Position numbers and translations under genes: made by a program
From: Billgrantia tianxiuensis
Lineage (GTDB): Bacteria > Pseudomonadota > Gammaproteobacteria > Pseudomonadales > Halomonadaceae
Length of the DNA: 64,000 bases
Assembly (NCBI RefSeq): GCF_009834345.1
Contig: NZ_CP035042.1
Location: forward strand, 124,001-188,000
Reading direction: 5' to 3'
Notes under the pieces: generated by a model
What the model was told of the DNA's origin: nothing
The model's database searches: none
What the model saw: only the letters and a program-made list of their open reading frames with translations
In this document: positions 50,062 to 58,164 of the stretch, in pieces
Numbering within the stretch: the stretch's first letter is position 1
How the letters are laid out: every line of letters starts with the position of its first letter

Positions 50062-50638
50062 TGAAACTGCGTATGTTGATTCCGCTGGCGGCCACGGCCG
50101 CCCTGCTGGGGCTGCTGTTCGTGGGCCTGGGCATGAACTCCCGCGACCTGCCCTCGCCGCTGGTGGGCAAGCCGGCACCGCCATTCACGCTGGAATCCCT
50201 GGAAGACGCCGAGCGCTTCCTCACGGAGCAGGACTTCATCGGCGAGGTGGCGCTGGTCAACGTCTGGGCCACCTGGTGCGGCACCTGCCGCTCGGAGAAG
50301 CCGCTGCTGATGGAGCTGGCGCGCGGCGGCATTCCCATCCACGCCTTCAACTATCGCGACGAGCGCGAGGCGGCGCTGCGCTATCTCAGCGTCAGCGACA
50401 ACCCCTACCGCACCATCGCCTACGACCCCAAGGGCGATGCCGGCATCGATTGGGGCGTCTATGCCACGCCGGAAACCTACGTGCTCGATGCCGAGGGGTG
50501 ATTCGCTACAAGCGCATCGGCCCGCTTACGCGGCAGCTGTTGCTCGACGAAGTGCTGCCGCTGGTGGAGCAGCTAAGAGCGGAAACGCTGCGTGAAGAGC
50601 AGCACAGGAACGAGGCGAGGAGGGGGGCGCAATCATGA
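50061..50638 (+). CDS. ccmG: Thiol:disulfide interchange protein CcmG/DsbE (apparent -1 frameshift)
   Basis: A membrane-anchored periplasmic thioredoxin of about 192 residues. An N-terminal anchor (MLIPLAATAALLGLLFVGLG) is followed by the redoxin core: SPLVGKPAPPFTL, the active site NVWATWCGTCRSEKPLL (CGTC, usually CPTC), and the cis-proline region VYATPETYVLDAEG. Frame is lost at the G run 50495-50498; one extra G gives VIRYKRIGPLTRQLLLDEVLPLV, the normal C-terminus, ending 4 bp into ccmH. It reduces apocytochrome cysteines with CcmH before haem ligation. Confidence 0.92.
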
Positions 50639-51135
50639 TCCCGCGCATGTTCTATCTACGGTTCGCCTGGCTGCTGTTCGCCTGGCTGCTGCCCGCCGGA
50701 CTTGCCATGGCACTGGCCATCGGCCAGCCGCTGGAGTTCGCCAGCGAGGCCCAGAAGCGCCAGTACGACACCCTGGTACGCGAGCTACGCTGCACCGTTT
50801 GCCAGAGCGAGACCATCCACGAATCCAATGCCGAACTCGCCGCCGACATGCGTCGGCGGGTCTACGACATGACCCTGGCCGGGCACGATGCCGACGCCAT
50901 CGTTGCGTTCATGGTGCAGCGCTACGGCGACTACGTGCGCTACCGGCCGCCGCTGCAGGCCAACACCTGGCTGCTGTGGGCGAGCCCCTTCCTGCTCATG
51001 CTCGGCGGCGTCCTGGTGTGGTGGCGCATCGTCGTCGGCAGGCGAAGCATGGCCGAGCGCCCCGATTTCACCGCCCAGGAGCGCGCCATGCTCGACCGGC
51101 TGCGCCAGGCCGAAGACACCGGGAGAACACCATGA
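50635..51135 (+). CDS. ccmH: Cytochrome c maturation protein CcmH
   Basis: A 166-residue protein with a signal peptide, the thiol motif LRCTVCQSETIHESNAELAADMRRRVYDM (family LRCxxCQ), and a C-terminal transmembrane helix (TWLLWASPFLLMLGGVLVWWRIV). It acts with CcmG and CcmI on apocytochrome cysteines in the periplasm. It is the short Pseudomonas-type CcmH without the TPR domain, which is supplied separately by ccmI. Overlaps of 4 bp on both sides indicate a tightly coupled operon. Confidence 0.95.
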   Translation: MIPRMFYLRFAWLLFAWLLPAGLAMALAIGQPLEFASEAQKRQYDTLVRELRCTVCQSETIHESNAELAADMRRRVYDMTLAGHDADAIVAFMVQRYGDYVRYRPPLQANTWLLWASPFLLMLGGVLVWWRIVVGRRSMAERPDFTAQERAMLDRLRQAEDTGRTP

Positions 51136-52049
51136 ACGGACTCTTCCTGTTGCTGGCCATGAGCCTGTGCAGCGTGGCACTGGGCTTCGTGGTGTTCCCC
51201 CTGCTGCGCGCTCCCCGCGGAGAGCACAGCGAGTCGCGGCGGGCAATCAACCTGGCCGTGCACCGCGATCGGGTGAGCGATCTGGACCAGGATCTGGCCG
51301 CGGGCACGCTGACCCAGGTCCAGTACGACGCTGCCCTGACCGATCTGGAGCGTGAGCTGCTCGACAGCGGCGCCGTCGATGCCGACGAGCGCCCGAGTGA
51401 CGAAAACCACGGCCCTCGGCGCGTGCCGCTGGTGGCCGCCGGTATCAGCGTGGCGCTGCTGCCGTTCATGGCGATCGGGCTCTACCTCGCGGTGGGCCAC
51501 GCGGAGGAGGTCTTCGCCACTCAGGCCCCGGCGGGGGCGAGCGTCGAGGCCGAGCCGCCCTCGGAGGCCGATCTGCAGCGTGAGTTCCAGCATCTGGCCC
51601 GGCAGCTGCAGGGGCGCCTGGCGCAGGATCCGGCCGACCTGGAGAGCTGGGTCCTGCTGGGCCGCACCCTGGTATTCCTGAACGACCTGGAAGCCGCCGA
51701 GCGCGCCTTCCGCGAGGCCATGGTCCATGGCGGCGAGCGCGATCCCGACCTGCTGACCCGCTATGCGGATCTCCTGGCCGAGCGCCAGGGCAGCCTGAGC
51801 GGCGAGCCCCAGCGCTTGATCGAGCGCGCCCTGGCCATCGACCCCGATCACGTCCAGGGGTTGTGGCTGGCCGGTTCGCGGGCCTACGTGGAGGGCGCGA
51901 ATGAGGAAGCTCGCCACTACTGGGAGCGTCTCTTCAGCGTGCTGCCGGAGGGCACGCCCGAAGCCGAGGTGATCCGCGGCAATCTGATGCAGCTGTCGCG
52001 CGACGACGAGAGCCGAGTGACACGAGCAGACCAAGGAGGTAACCCATGA
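51132..52049 (+). CDS. ccmI: Cytochrome c maturation TPR protein CcmI
   Basis: A 305-residue protein starting at ATG 51132 and overlapping ccmH. The first helix and basic loop (MNGLFLLLAMSLCSVALGFVVFPLL; INLAVHRDRVSDLDQDLAAGTLTQVQYDAALTDLERELL) are the CcmI N-terminal signature. A second helix (PLVAAGISVALLPFMAIGLYLAVG) precedes TPR repeats (LESWVLLGRTLVFLNDLEAAERAFREAM; VQGLWLAGSRAYVEGANEEARHYWERL). CcmI chaperones apocytochromes c to the haem lyase. Its stop overlaps the next gene's start, linking haem maturation to the regulator gene. Confidence 0.93.
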   Translation: MNGLFLLLAMSLCSVALGFVVFPLLRAPRGEHSESRRAINLAVHRDRVSDLDQDLAAGTLTQVQYDAALTDLERELLDSGAVDADERPSDENHGPRRVPLVAAGISVALLPFMAIGLYLAVGHAEEVFATQAPAGASVEAEPPSEADLQREFQHLARQLQGRLAQDPADLESWVLLGRTLVFLNDLEAAERAFREAMVHGGERDPDLLTRYADLLAERQGSLSGEPQRLIERALAIDPDHVQGLWLAGSRAYVEGANEEARHYWERLFSVLPEGTPEAEVIRGNLMQLSRDDESRVTRADQGGNP

Positions 52050-52810
52050 AATCGCCGCTGAGCCATGAAGCCCTGCAGGCCGTTCGCCAGGTACCCCTGT
52101 TCTCGGGGCTGGAAACAGAAACCCTGGCGCTGCTGACCGAGGGCGCCCTGGAGCGCTGCTATCGTCGCGGCACGCTGCTGTTCAGCAAGGGCGAGCCGGC
52201 GGATCGCTTCTACGTGGTGGTCGGCGGCTGGATCAAGCTGTTCCGCGAGAGCCCTGACGGCAACGAGTGCATGGTGGGGCTGTTCACCCGCGGCGAATCC
52301 TTCGCCGAGGCGGCGATGTTCGACCGCCTGGGCTTTCCGGTCAATGCGGCGGTGGCCGAGGATGCCCGGCTGCTGCTCTTCCCTGCCGAGCACTTCCTCA
52401 CTACCTTGGAGCGCAACCACGGCCTGGCACTCAACATGCTCGCCAACCTCTCCGGCATGCTGCGCTCGCTGGTACGCCAGCTCGACCAGCTCACGCTGCA
52501 GCCCACCTACCAGCGCCTGGCGGCCTTCATCGTCTCGCTGTGTCCCGACGAGGAGGGCCCGGCCAGTGTCTGCCTGCCCTGCGACAAGTTGCTGATCGCC
52601 GGGCGGTTGGGCATGAAGCCGGAGAGTTTTTCCCGGGCCATGGCACGGCTGAAGGAGGTCGGTGTCAGCTGCGAGCGAAACTGCGTGCATGTCGGGGACA
52701 TCGCCGCCCTGCGGCGCTTCGCCAACACCGCCGAGGAGGCACTTTCCGCACCGCTGCCGGGCGCGACGATTAATGCCTCGCGGAGAAACGTGCTGCGTCC
52801 CTGTCGCTAG
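52046..52810 (+). CDS. dnr: Crp/Fnr-family transcriptional regulator (DNR/NNR-like)
   Basis: A 254-residue regulator. It has an N-terminal cyclic-nucleotide-type beta barrel (VPLFSGLETETLALLTEGALERCYRRGTLLFSKGEPADRFYVVVGGWIKLFRESPDGNE), a dimerisation helix (MLANLSGMLRSLVRQLDQLTLQPTYQRLAAFI), and a winged helix with recognition segment RLGMKPESFSRAMARLKEVGV; E-S-F-S-R is typical of regulators reading TTGA half-sites. There is no FNR-type cysteine cluster, so a nitric-oxide/haem sensing DNR type fits. A perfect AAGGAGGT precedes the ATG. Two matching boxes lie before nirS downstream, so nirS is the likely target. Confidence 0.85.
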   Translation: MKSPLSHEALQAVRQVPLFSGLETETLALLTEGALERCYRRGTLLFSKGEPADRFYVVVGGWIKLFRESPDGNECMVGLFTRGESFAEAAMFDRLGFPVNAAVAEDARLLLFPAEHFLTTLERNHGLALNMLANLSGMLRSLVRQLDQLTLQPTYQRLAAFIVSLCPDEEGPASVCLPCDKLLIAGRLGMKPESFSRAMARLKEVGVSCERNCVHVGDIAALRRFANTAEEALSAPLPGATINASRRNVLRPCR

Positions 52811-52907
52811 TTTCCTGCCCAACGCCTCTCGCCGCTTTCGCGGCAGCCCTCTCGATACGGCCCGCCCAGCGGGCTTTGCCCCTAGTGGGCATGAATTTCC
52901 CACTCTT

Positions 52908-52921
52908 CTGACATAAGTCAA
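52908..52921 (+). promoter_or_regulatory. DNR/FNR-type box, distal, upstream of nirS
   Basis: CTGAC-ATAA-GTCAA has one mismatch to TTGAC-N4-GTCAA. It begins 30 bp upstream of the perfect box at 52938. Confidence 0.5.
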
Positions 52922-52937
52922 CTCCAGAATGCATCAA

Positions 52938-52951
52938 TTGACAGTGGTCAA
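52938..52951 (+). promoter_or_regulatory. DNR/FNR-type box, proximal, at the nirS promoter
   Basis: TTGAC-AGTG-GTCAA is a perfect inverted repeat. A -10-like TACTAA at 52974-52979 lies where a class II FNR promoter needs it: box centre at 52944.5 predicts a start near 52986. Confidence 0.75.
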
Positions 52952-53089
52952 GTGAGGCGTGAGGGAAAGTTGCTACTAATGGCGACAGGTGGGGGTGGCT
53001 GAAGGACCTGGACGCTGAGCGGGAGAAGAAAAGGTCATGCCGGGCACCCGCCAGCCACTAACCGAAGGGGAAACCAAGCGAGGCACGTT

Positions 53090-54700
53090 ATGCATACGAG
53101 AGCATTGAGCAAGGGGATCTTCGCCCTCAGCTTCCCACTGGCCGCCATGATCGGTACCGCCCAGGCCGCGGCACCGGAGCTGTCCGCCGAGGAGATGGAG
53201 CGCGCCAACACCATCTACTTCCAGCGCTGCGCCGGCTGTCACGGCACCACGCGCAACGGTGCCACCGGTCCGAACCTGTTGCCGAAGACCACCCAGGAAC
53301 TGGGTCAGCGGCGTCTGGAGAGCATCATCACGCTGGGTACCGAGGGCGGCATGAACAACTTCGATGGCATCCTCTCCGCGGATGACATCACGCTGATCTC
53401 GCAATACATCCAGCACGACCCGGTCGAGCCACCGGAAATGTCGCTGGCCGACATGAAGGAGCGCTGGCAGGTCTTCGTCGCCCCGGAAGACCTGCCCACC
53501 GAGCCCCAGCACGATCTCAACTGGGAAAACTTCATGGTCACCATCCTGCGTGACCGCGGCGCCATGGGCATCATCGACGCCGACACCAAGGAACTGGTCA
53601 CCGAGGTCGAGACCGGCTATGCGGTGCATGTGGCCAAGGAGAGTTCCGACGGCCGCTTCTGGTACGTCCAGGGGCGCGACGGCCGTCTTTCCAAGATCGA
53701 CCTGTGGATGGATCCGCCCCAGGTTACCGCCGAGGTGTTCATCGGCTATGACGCCCGCGACGTGGCGGTGTCCCACTACGGTGAGTGGAAGGACAAGTAC
53801 GTCATCGGCGGCTCCTACTGGCCGCCGCACTTCGTGATTGCCGATGCCGAGACCATGGAGCCGCTCAAGGTGGTCTCCACCCGCAGCTACGACACCCAGG
53901 GCAACTTCCGCAACGAGGCCCGCGTCGCGGCGCTCTACAACACCCCGCATGCGCCGACCTTCCTGGTCAACGTCAAGGAGTCCGGCCAGGTCTGGCAGGT
54001 CGATTACAGCGATATCGACAACCTGCGCATCGACCAGATGGAGACCGCCGAGTACCTCCACGACGGCTTCTTCGATCCCACCGGCCGCTACTTCCAGATC
54101 GCTGCCAACATGAGCGACAAGATGGTGTTCATCGACACCGAGACGCGCAAGTTGATCAGCATGCTGGAGACCGGGGTCAAGCCGCACCCGGGCCCGGGCG
54201 CCAACTGGATCGATCCCGAATGCGGTCCGGTGGCCGGCACCACCCACCTGGGCGAGGGCCTGCTGACTTTCTGGGGCAACGATCCCGAAGGGCATCCCGA
54301 CCAGGCCTGGCAGATCTGCGATCGGATCGAGACCGACGGTCCCGGCCTGTTCGTGCGCACCCACCCCGACTCGCCGCACGTATGGATCGACCAGACCATG
54401 CACCCCGAGGCCGACGTCAACCAGTGGGTCATGGTCATGAACAAGGAGACCCGCGAGCTGACCCCGATCCACGTTGCCGACCGTCCCGCGGAGCAAGATG
54501 CGGTGGCCGTGCACATGGAGTACGACCAGACCGGCAGCGAGGTGTGGGTCTCCATCTGGGCGCGTGGCGACGGCCACCAGAACGATGGCGCCATCGTGGT
54601 CTACGACGACAAGACCCTGGAAGTGAAGGCGGTGGTCGAAGGCCTCAACACGCCGACCGGCAAGTTCAACGTCTACAACCGCAAGAAGCACATTGGCTGA
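53090..54700 (+). CDS. nirS: Cytochrome cd1 nitrite reductase NirS
   Basis: A 536-residue periplasmic enzyme reducing nitrite to nitric oxide. A signal peptide (to about residue 27, ending GTAQAAA) is followed by the haem c domain with RCAGCH (Cys47, Cys50, His51) and GATGPNLLPKTTQELGQ, then the eight-bladed haem d1 propeller with RDGRLSKIDLWM, HYGEWKDKYVIGGSYWPPHFVI, and the NirS C-terminus GLNTPTGKFNVYN. Length agrees with P. stutzeri and P. aeruginosa NirS (560-568 with signal). The dnr-like regulator is upstream; haem d1 genes (nirF, D, L, G, H, J, E, N) are absent here. Confidence 0.95.
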   Translation: MHTRALSKGIFALSFPLAAMIGTAQAAAPELSAEEMERANTIYFQRCAGCHGTTRNGATGPNLLPKTTQELGQRRLESIITLGTEGGMNNFDGILSADDITLISQYIQHDPVEPPEMSLADMKERWQVFVAPEDLPTEPQHDLNWENFMVTILRDRGAMGIIDADTKELVTEVETGYAVHVAKESSDGRFWYVQGRDGRLSKIDLWMDPPQVTAEVFIGYDARDVAVSHYGEWKDKYVIGGSYWPPHFVIADAETMEPLKVVSTRSYDTQGNFRNEARVAALYNTPHAPTFLVNVKESGQVWQVDYSDIDNLRIDQMETAEYLHDGFFDPTGRYFQIAANMSDKMVFIDTETRKLISMLETGVKPHPGPGANWIDPECGPVAGTTHLGEGLLTFWGNDPEGHPDQAWQICDRIETDGPGLFVRTHPDSPHVWIDQTMHPEADVNQWVMVMNKETRELTPIHVADRPAEQDAVAVHMEYDQTGSEVWVSIWARGDGHQNDGAIVVYDDKTLEVKAVVEGLNTPTGKFNVYNRKKHIG

Positions 54701-54716
54701 TCGAAACGGCCGTAGC

Positions 54717-54742
54717 GCCGGGGCGCCCATGGGTGCCCCGGC
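54717..54742 (+). terminator. Hairpin between nirS and nirT-like gene
   Basis: GCCGGGGC-GCCC-AT-GGGT-GCCCCGGC pairs over 12 bases, one of them G-T, 17 bp past nirS, with a short T run (CCCTTTCT) after it. It may partly separate nirS from the multihaem gene or stabilise the upstream message. Confidence 0.6.
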
Positions 54743-54866
54743 CCTTTCTCCAGCCGCTCCACGTTCCGCATGAGGTCATCTGGAGCGGCTGGGCAAGGGG
54801 CCAGAGATACGCGACAGGGCGGCATGGCAGCGACTGGCGTCATGACATATCGGGGAGAGTGACATC

Positions 54867-56543
54867 ATGGTGAAGCGTCTACGCAACTGGCGCAGGATCA
54901 CAATCATGGGGGCGTCGCTGGGCGCCGCCATGATCTTCTTCGTAGCCGGCATCATCTTCTGGGGTGGCTTCAACACCGTGATGGAAGCCACCAACAGCTA
55001 CAAGTTCTGTACCGGCGCCTGCCATGAGATGAATTGGGTCTACGAGGAGTACAAGGAGCGCCCGCACTACCAGAACGCCACCGGAGTGGGTGCGATCTGC
55101 TCCGACTGCCACGTGCCGGACGCCTGGGGGCCCAAGATGGTGCGCAAGATCCAGGCCAGCCGCGAGGTGTGGCATTGGATGCTGGGCACGATCGACACCG
55201 AGGAGAAGTTCGAGGCCAAGCGCATCCACCTGGCCGAGAACGTGTGGCGCTCGATGCTCAGGACCGACTCGCGAGAATGCCGTAACTGTCACGACTGGTC
55301 GGCCATGGACCTGGAGCAGCAGGCCGCTCGCGCCTCGCGTGAGCACGCCCGCGCCTTCGAGCAGGGCATGACCTGCATCGAATGCCACCAGGGCATTGCC
55401 CACCAGTTGCCCGAAGCCTGGGACGAATCGCCGGTCTGGGCGGGCCGCTTCGAGGTCGATGCCGAAGCCGGCGACGCCGCAGACCGGCCGGCCGCGCCGC
55501 GCGATGCCGAGGACCTGGGCGAGGCGGCCTCGGTCGAGGCCAACGTTGCCGCCTCGCTCGACTGGAGCGATGTGCCAGCCATCGACTTGACGCTGTTCCT
55601 GCCCGGCCAGGCCTCCATCGAGTGGATCCAGGACGGCAGCTCTCACGGCGGCGGACGCGCCTTCGGCTTCGGCGACCGCTGCCTGTGGTGCCATCAGGGT
55701 GAAGAGGCGGACATCGGTGCGCTGGCCGTCGCCGGCGAAAAGATCGAGACCTATGACCTGGGCGACAAGCGCGGCCACGTGCCGATGAGTGTCAGGGCCG
55801 CCTTCGACGACGACTACCTCTACATGCAGTTCCAGTGGGAAGCCGGCGAGCACGCCCCGCTGCCGTTCATCGAAGGTGGCGTGATGGACCCGGACAACCC
55901 CTTCAAGCTGACCGTGAGCCTCTCCGACGAGCGCGTCGACATGGCCGAGCGGGCGGGCTGCTGGGCGAGCTGTCACCACGATTCCGCTTACATGCCGGAT
56001 GCTCCGGAGGCCGAAGCACTGGCGGCCAGCGAACTCGCCGAGCGGCTCGACCTGATGAGCGCGGGCGGCGTCACCAAGTATCTTGCCGAGAGCCGCACCG
56101 AGATCGAGATTCGCGGACGCCGCGGTGCCGCCCGCGGCGGCTGGGACAAGCTCCGGGAGGATGCGGAAATCGAGGAGCTGCTGAACGCTGGGGTCTATGT
56201 CGACCTGGCGCGCTACAACAGCGGCGATGGCTCCGTCGAGTCCGGCTACATCCTCGACGAGCGTCACTTCAGCGACAGCCAGGCCATTGCCTTCAGCGCC
56301 GAGGAGCAGGACGGGGTATGGACCGCCTATCTGACCCGCGCGCTCAAGACCGGCACGGAAGGCGACAAGCCGCTCGACCCGGAGCGCCTCTACAGCTTCA
56401 ACGTGGCGTTGCACGACGACCATGCCGATTCACGCTTCCACCATGTCTCCTTCCAATACGGCCTCGCCTTCGGCGTCGAGAATCCCGACGAGGCCTTTGG
56501 CGAGGACAGGGTGGAGATCAACGCGACGCGCGTCACCCGGTGA
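54867..56543 (+). CDS. NapC/NirT multihaem cytochrome with a C-terminal haem-binding extension
   Basis: A 558-residue protein. An N-terminal anchor helix (MGASLGAAMIFFVAGIIFWGG) leads to a NapC/NirT domain with four haem sites: an unusual C48-x3-C52-H53 (CTGACHEM), C78-C81-H82, C138-C141-H142 and C170-C173-H174. After an acidic linker a second domain of about 300 residues has C272-C275-H276 and another C365-x3-C369-H370. It includes SVRAAFDDDYLYMQFQWEA and similar strands resembling the ethylbenzene-dehydrogenase gamma/DMSO-reductase-like haem-binding fold. Canonical NirT (about 200 residues) takes electrons from quinol to NirS. This fusion may deliver electrons directly and is about three times the usual length. 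Confidence 0.8.
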   Translation: MVKRLRNWRRITIMGASLGAAMIFFVAGIIFWGGFNTVMEATNSYKFCTGACHEMNWVYEEYKERPHYQNATGVGAICSDCHVPDAWGPKMVRKIQASREVWHWMLGTIDTEEKFEAKRIHLAENVWRSMLRTDSRECRNCHDWSAMDLEQQAARASREHARAFEQGMTCIECHQGIAHQLPEAWDESPVWAGRFEVDAEAGDAADRPAAPRDAEDLGEAASVEANVAASLDWSDVPAIDLTLFLPGQASIEWIQDGSSHGGGRAFGFGDRCLWCHQGEEADIGALAVAGEKIETYDLGDKRGHVPMSVRAAFDDDYLYMQFQWEAGEHAPLPFIEGGVMDPDNPFKLTVSLSDERVDMAERAGCWASCHHDSAYMPDAPEAEALAASELAERLDLMSAGGVTKYLAESRTEIEIRGRRGAARGGWDKLREDAEIEELLNAGVYVDLARYNSGDGSVESGYILDERHFSDSQAIAFSAEEQDGVWTAYLTRALKTGTEGDKPLDPERLYSFNVALHDDHADSRFHHVSFQYGLAFGVENPDEAFGEDRVEINATRVTR

Positions 56544-56561
56544 CGCGCGGGAGGAGCACCA

Positions 56562-57119
56562 ATGGGACGATACCTTCATATGATGGCCGGCCTCGCCAGC
56601 TGCGCTGCGGCACTGGCACTGAGCCACGCCGTGGCGGCCGAGGAGCCGAAGGGCTACCGCGGTGCCGAGCTGGGCATGAGCTATGACCAGGTGATGGCCG
56701 AGCTGGAAAGCGATGCCGCCGTGATCAACCTGGAGGCCTTCGAGACCGAGGAGGCCGACCGGCTCATCGACGCCGAGCTGCAGGCGCCGGACGAACCCGA
56801 GACCGACCTGCGCTATGTGTTTCCGGCGGGCGGCGACCAGCTGGCCCTGGTAGTGGCCTTCCACCCCGACGTGACGGACTATCCGCTCGTCAGGGAGCGG
56901 CTCGAGGCCCAGTACGGCCAGCCGTGGGAGGCGGAGATGACCGAATGGTGGTTCGAGCAGCTCAAGGCGGGCATGCCCCAGGAGCCGAACAGCCTGACCA
57001 TGTGGGGCGGTGATGGCGGTGATGGCGGCGAGGGGCGCGAGCGCGGCCGCCTGGTGCGGCTATGGTCGTTCGAGGATTATCTCTCGGTGGAGTATCTCGA
57101 TACCCGGCTGCTGCGCTGA
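56562..57119 (+). CDS. Periplasmic hypothetical protein after the NirT fusion
   Basis: A 185-residue protein that I do not recognise. A signal peptide (MGRYLHMMAGLASCAAALALSHAVAA) targets it to the periplasm. The mature part begins KGYRGAELGMSYDQVMAELESDAAV, a pattern seen in small secreted proteins with a substrate-pocket fold, and includes LRYVFPAGGDQLALVVAFHP. A Gly/Asp run (MWGGDGGDGGEG) precedes the C-terminus. GGAGG lies nine bases before the ATG and the gene starts 18 bp after the NirT gene, so it is probably co-transcribed. Confidence 0.65.
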   Translation: MGRYLHMMAGLASCAAALALSHAVAAEEPKGYRGAELGMSYDQVMAELESDAAVINLEAFETEEADRLIDAELQAPDEPETDLRYVFPAGGDQLALVVAFHPDVTDYPLVRERLEAQYGQPWEAEMTEWWFEQLKAGMPQEPNSLTMWGGDGGDGGEGRERGRLVRLWSFEDYLSVEYLDTRLLR

Positions 57120-57135
57120 ACCCGTCGGCTTTGCG

Positions 57136-57498
57136 TCAGATCAGGCCGAGAAAGGGCACCAGCGTCAGGGCCAGCATGGCCAGTACCGCCAGCGCCACCA
57201 GCAGCATCTGGATGGGATGGTGACGCAGGCGCCGCCATAGCGTGGGAGCCTGGCCGCGCTCGACCCGATCGGCGTGCTCCCGTTGGACCCGCTGTTGGCG
57301 TTCGGCCTGGTAGCGCTCGAGCACCTCGCGGGCCGCGTCCAGCTGCGAGGCATCGCGCAGCCAGATGGCATCCACGCCCAGGCGCCAGAAGCCGGCGTGG
57401 GTCTCGTAGGTGTCGAAGCCGTGCTCGTCGAGCAGCCGGCGCACCTCCCACGCCTCCTCCTCGGTGACGTTGGCCAGCCGGAACAGCAACGTCGCCAT
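57136..57498 (-). CDS. DUF6164-like small membrane protein downstream of the nos genes
   Basis: A 120-residue protein whose ATG overlaps the stop of the preceding gene (TGATG). The start MATLLFRLANVTEEEAWEVRRLLDEHGFDTYETHAGFWRLGVDAIWLRD is a pattern I associate with DUF6164 (MxxLLFRLxxVPxDE). A charged helix follows and one C-terminal transmembrane segment (MLLVALAVLAMLALTLVPFLGLI) ends the protein. Function is unknown; it looks like a tail-anchored small protein with a PII-like N-terminal ferredoxin fold. It is the last gene of the nosRZDFYL strand. Confidence 0.7.
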   Translation of the reverse strand: MATLLFRLANVTEEEAWEVRRLLDEHGFDTYETHAGFWRLGVDAIWLRDASQLDAAREVLERYQAERQQRVQREHADRVERGQAPTLWRRLRHHPIQMLLVALAVLAMLALTLVPFLGLI

Positions 57499-58067
57499 CA
57501 GCCGGCGGCCTCGCACAGTCGCTCGGCACGCGAGATGGCCGCGTCGGCGCCAGCCAGCTCGAAGCTCATGAACCAGTAGTCCTCGTTGCCGCGATCGATG
57601 CGCATCCGCAGCGTCTCGCCGCCGCGCATCTCGTCCAGCAGCAGTGCCAGTTCGTCGAGGTAGAAGTTGACGTAGAAGCCGCGGTCGCCGCGCTGGGTGA
57701 TGAACTCCGCCATGCCGCTGTGGATGGTCTCGTGATCCACCCGCAGGTCGCCGGGCACCAGGTTGGCGACGCGGCTTTGCGGCTGGTGCTCCTCGAGTTC
57801 GACGCGCATTTCCAGCCACGGCAGGTCGCACACGCCGGCGGTGTAGTTGACGCTCAGGATGGTATCGCTGTAGCTGGTCTGTTCCAGGGCGCGGAAATGG
57901 CGCTCCTCGCCCAGCGTGAGGGCCACGGAATGCCAGCTGTCGTGCTGTTCGGCGTCGCTGACGTTGTAATTGGTGGCGCTGGCCAGCGGTGCAGCGGCGA
58001 GACCTGCCAGCAGCCACCAGGCAAGGCGTGAGCAGACGGGGGAGCGGGTAGAGGAAGTCGAGGGCAT
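57498..58067 (-). CDS. Periplasmic hypothetical protein between nosL and the DUF6164-like gene
   Basis: A 189-residue protein with a signal peptide (through LAGLAAAPLASA, about residue 31). The mature region has a single cysteine in TAGVCDLPWLEMRVELEE, a likely beta-rich body (LALLLDEMRGGETLRMRID; YWFMSFELAGADAAISRAERL) and a second C-terminal cysteine (LCEAAG). No family is recognised. It starts 98 bp after nosL on the same strand, so it is possibly co-transcribed with nos. Confidence 0.65.
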   Translation of the reverse strand: MPSTSSTRSPVCSRLAWWLLAGLAAAPLASATNYNVSDAEQHDSWHSVALTLGEERHFRALEQTSYSDTILSVNYTAGVCDLPWLEMRVELEEHQPQSRVANLVPGDLRVDHETIHSGMAEFITQRGDRGFYVNFYLDELALLLDEMRGGETLRMRIDRGNEDYWFMSFELAGADAAISRAERLCEAAG

Positions 58068-58164
58068 GGCCGGTTTCCTGAACGACGAGCCCAGGATGGT
58101 AGCACGCTGTGCTGCGTCAGCCGACTCCGCCCCTGCCGGAGCGGCGTCGGGGCGTAGCGATCAG

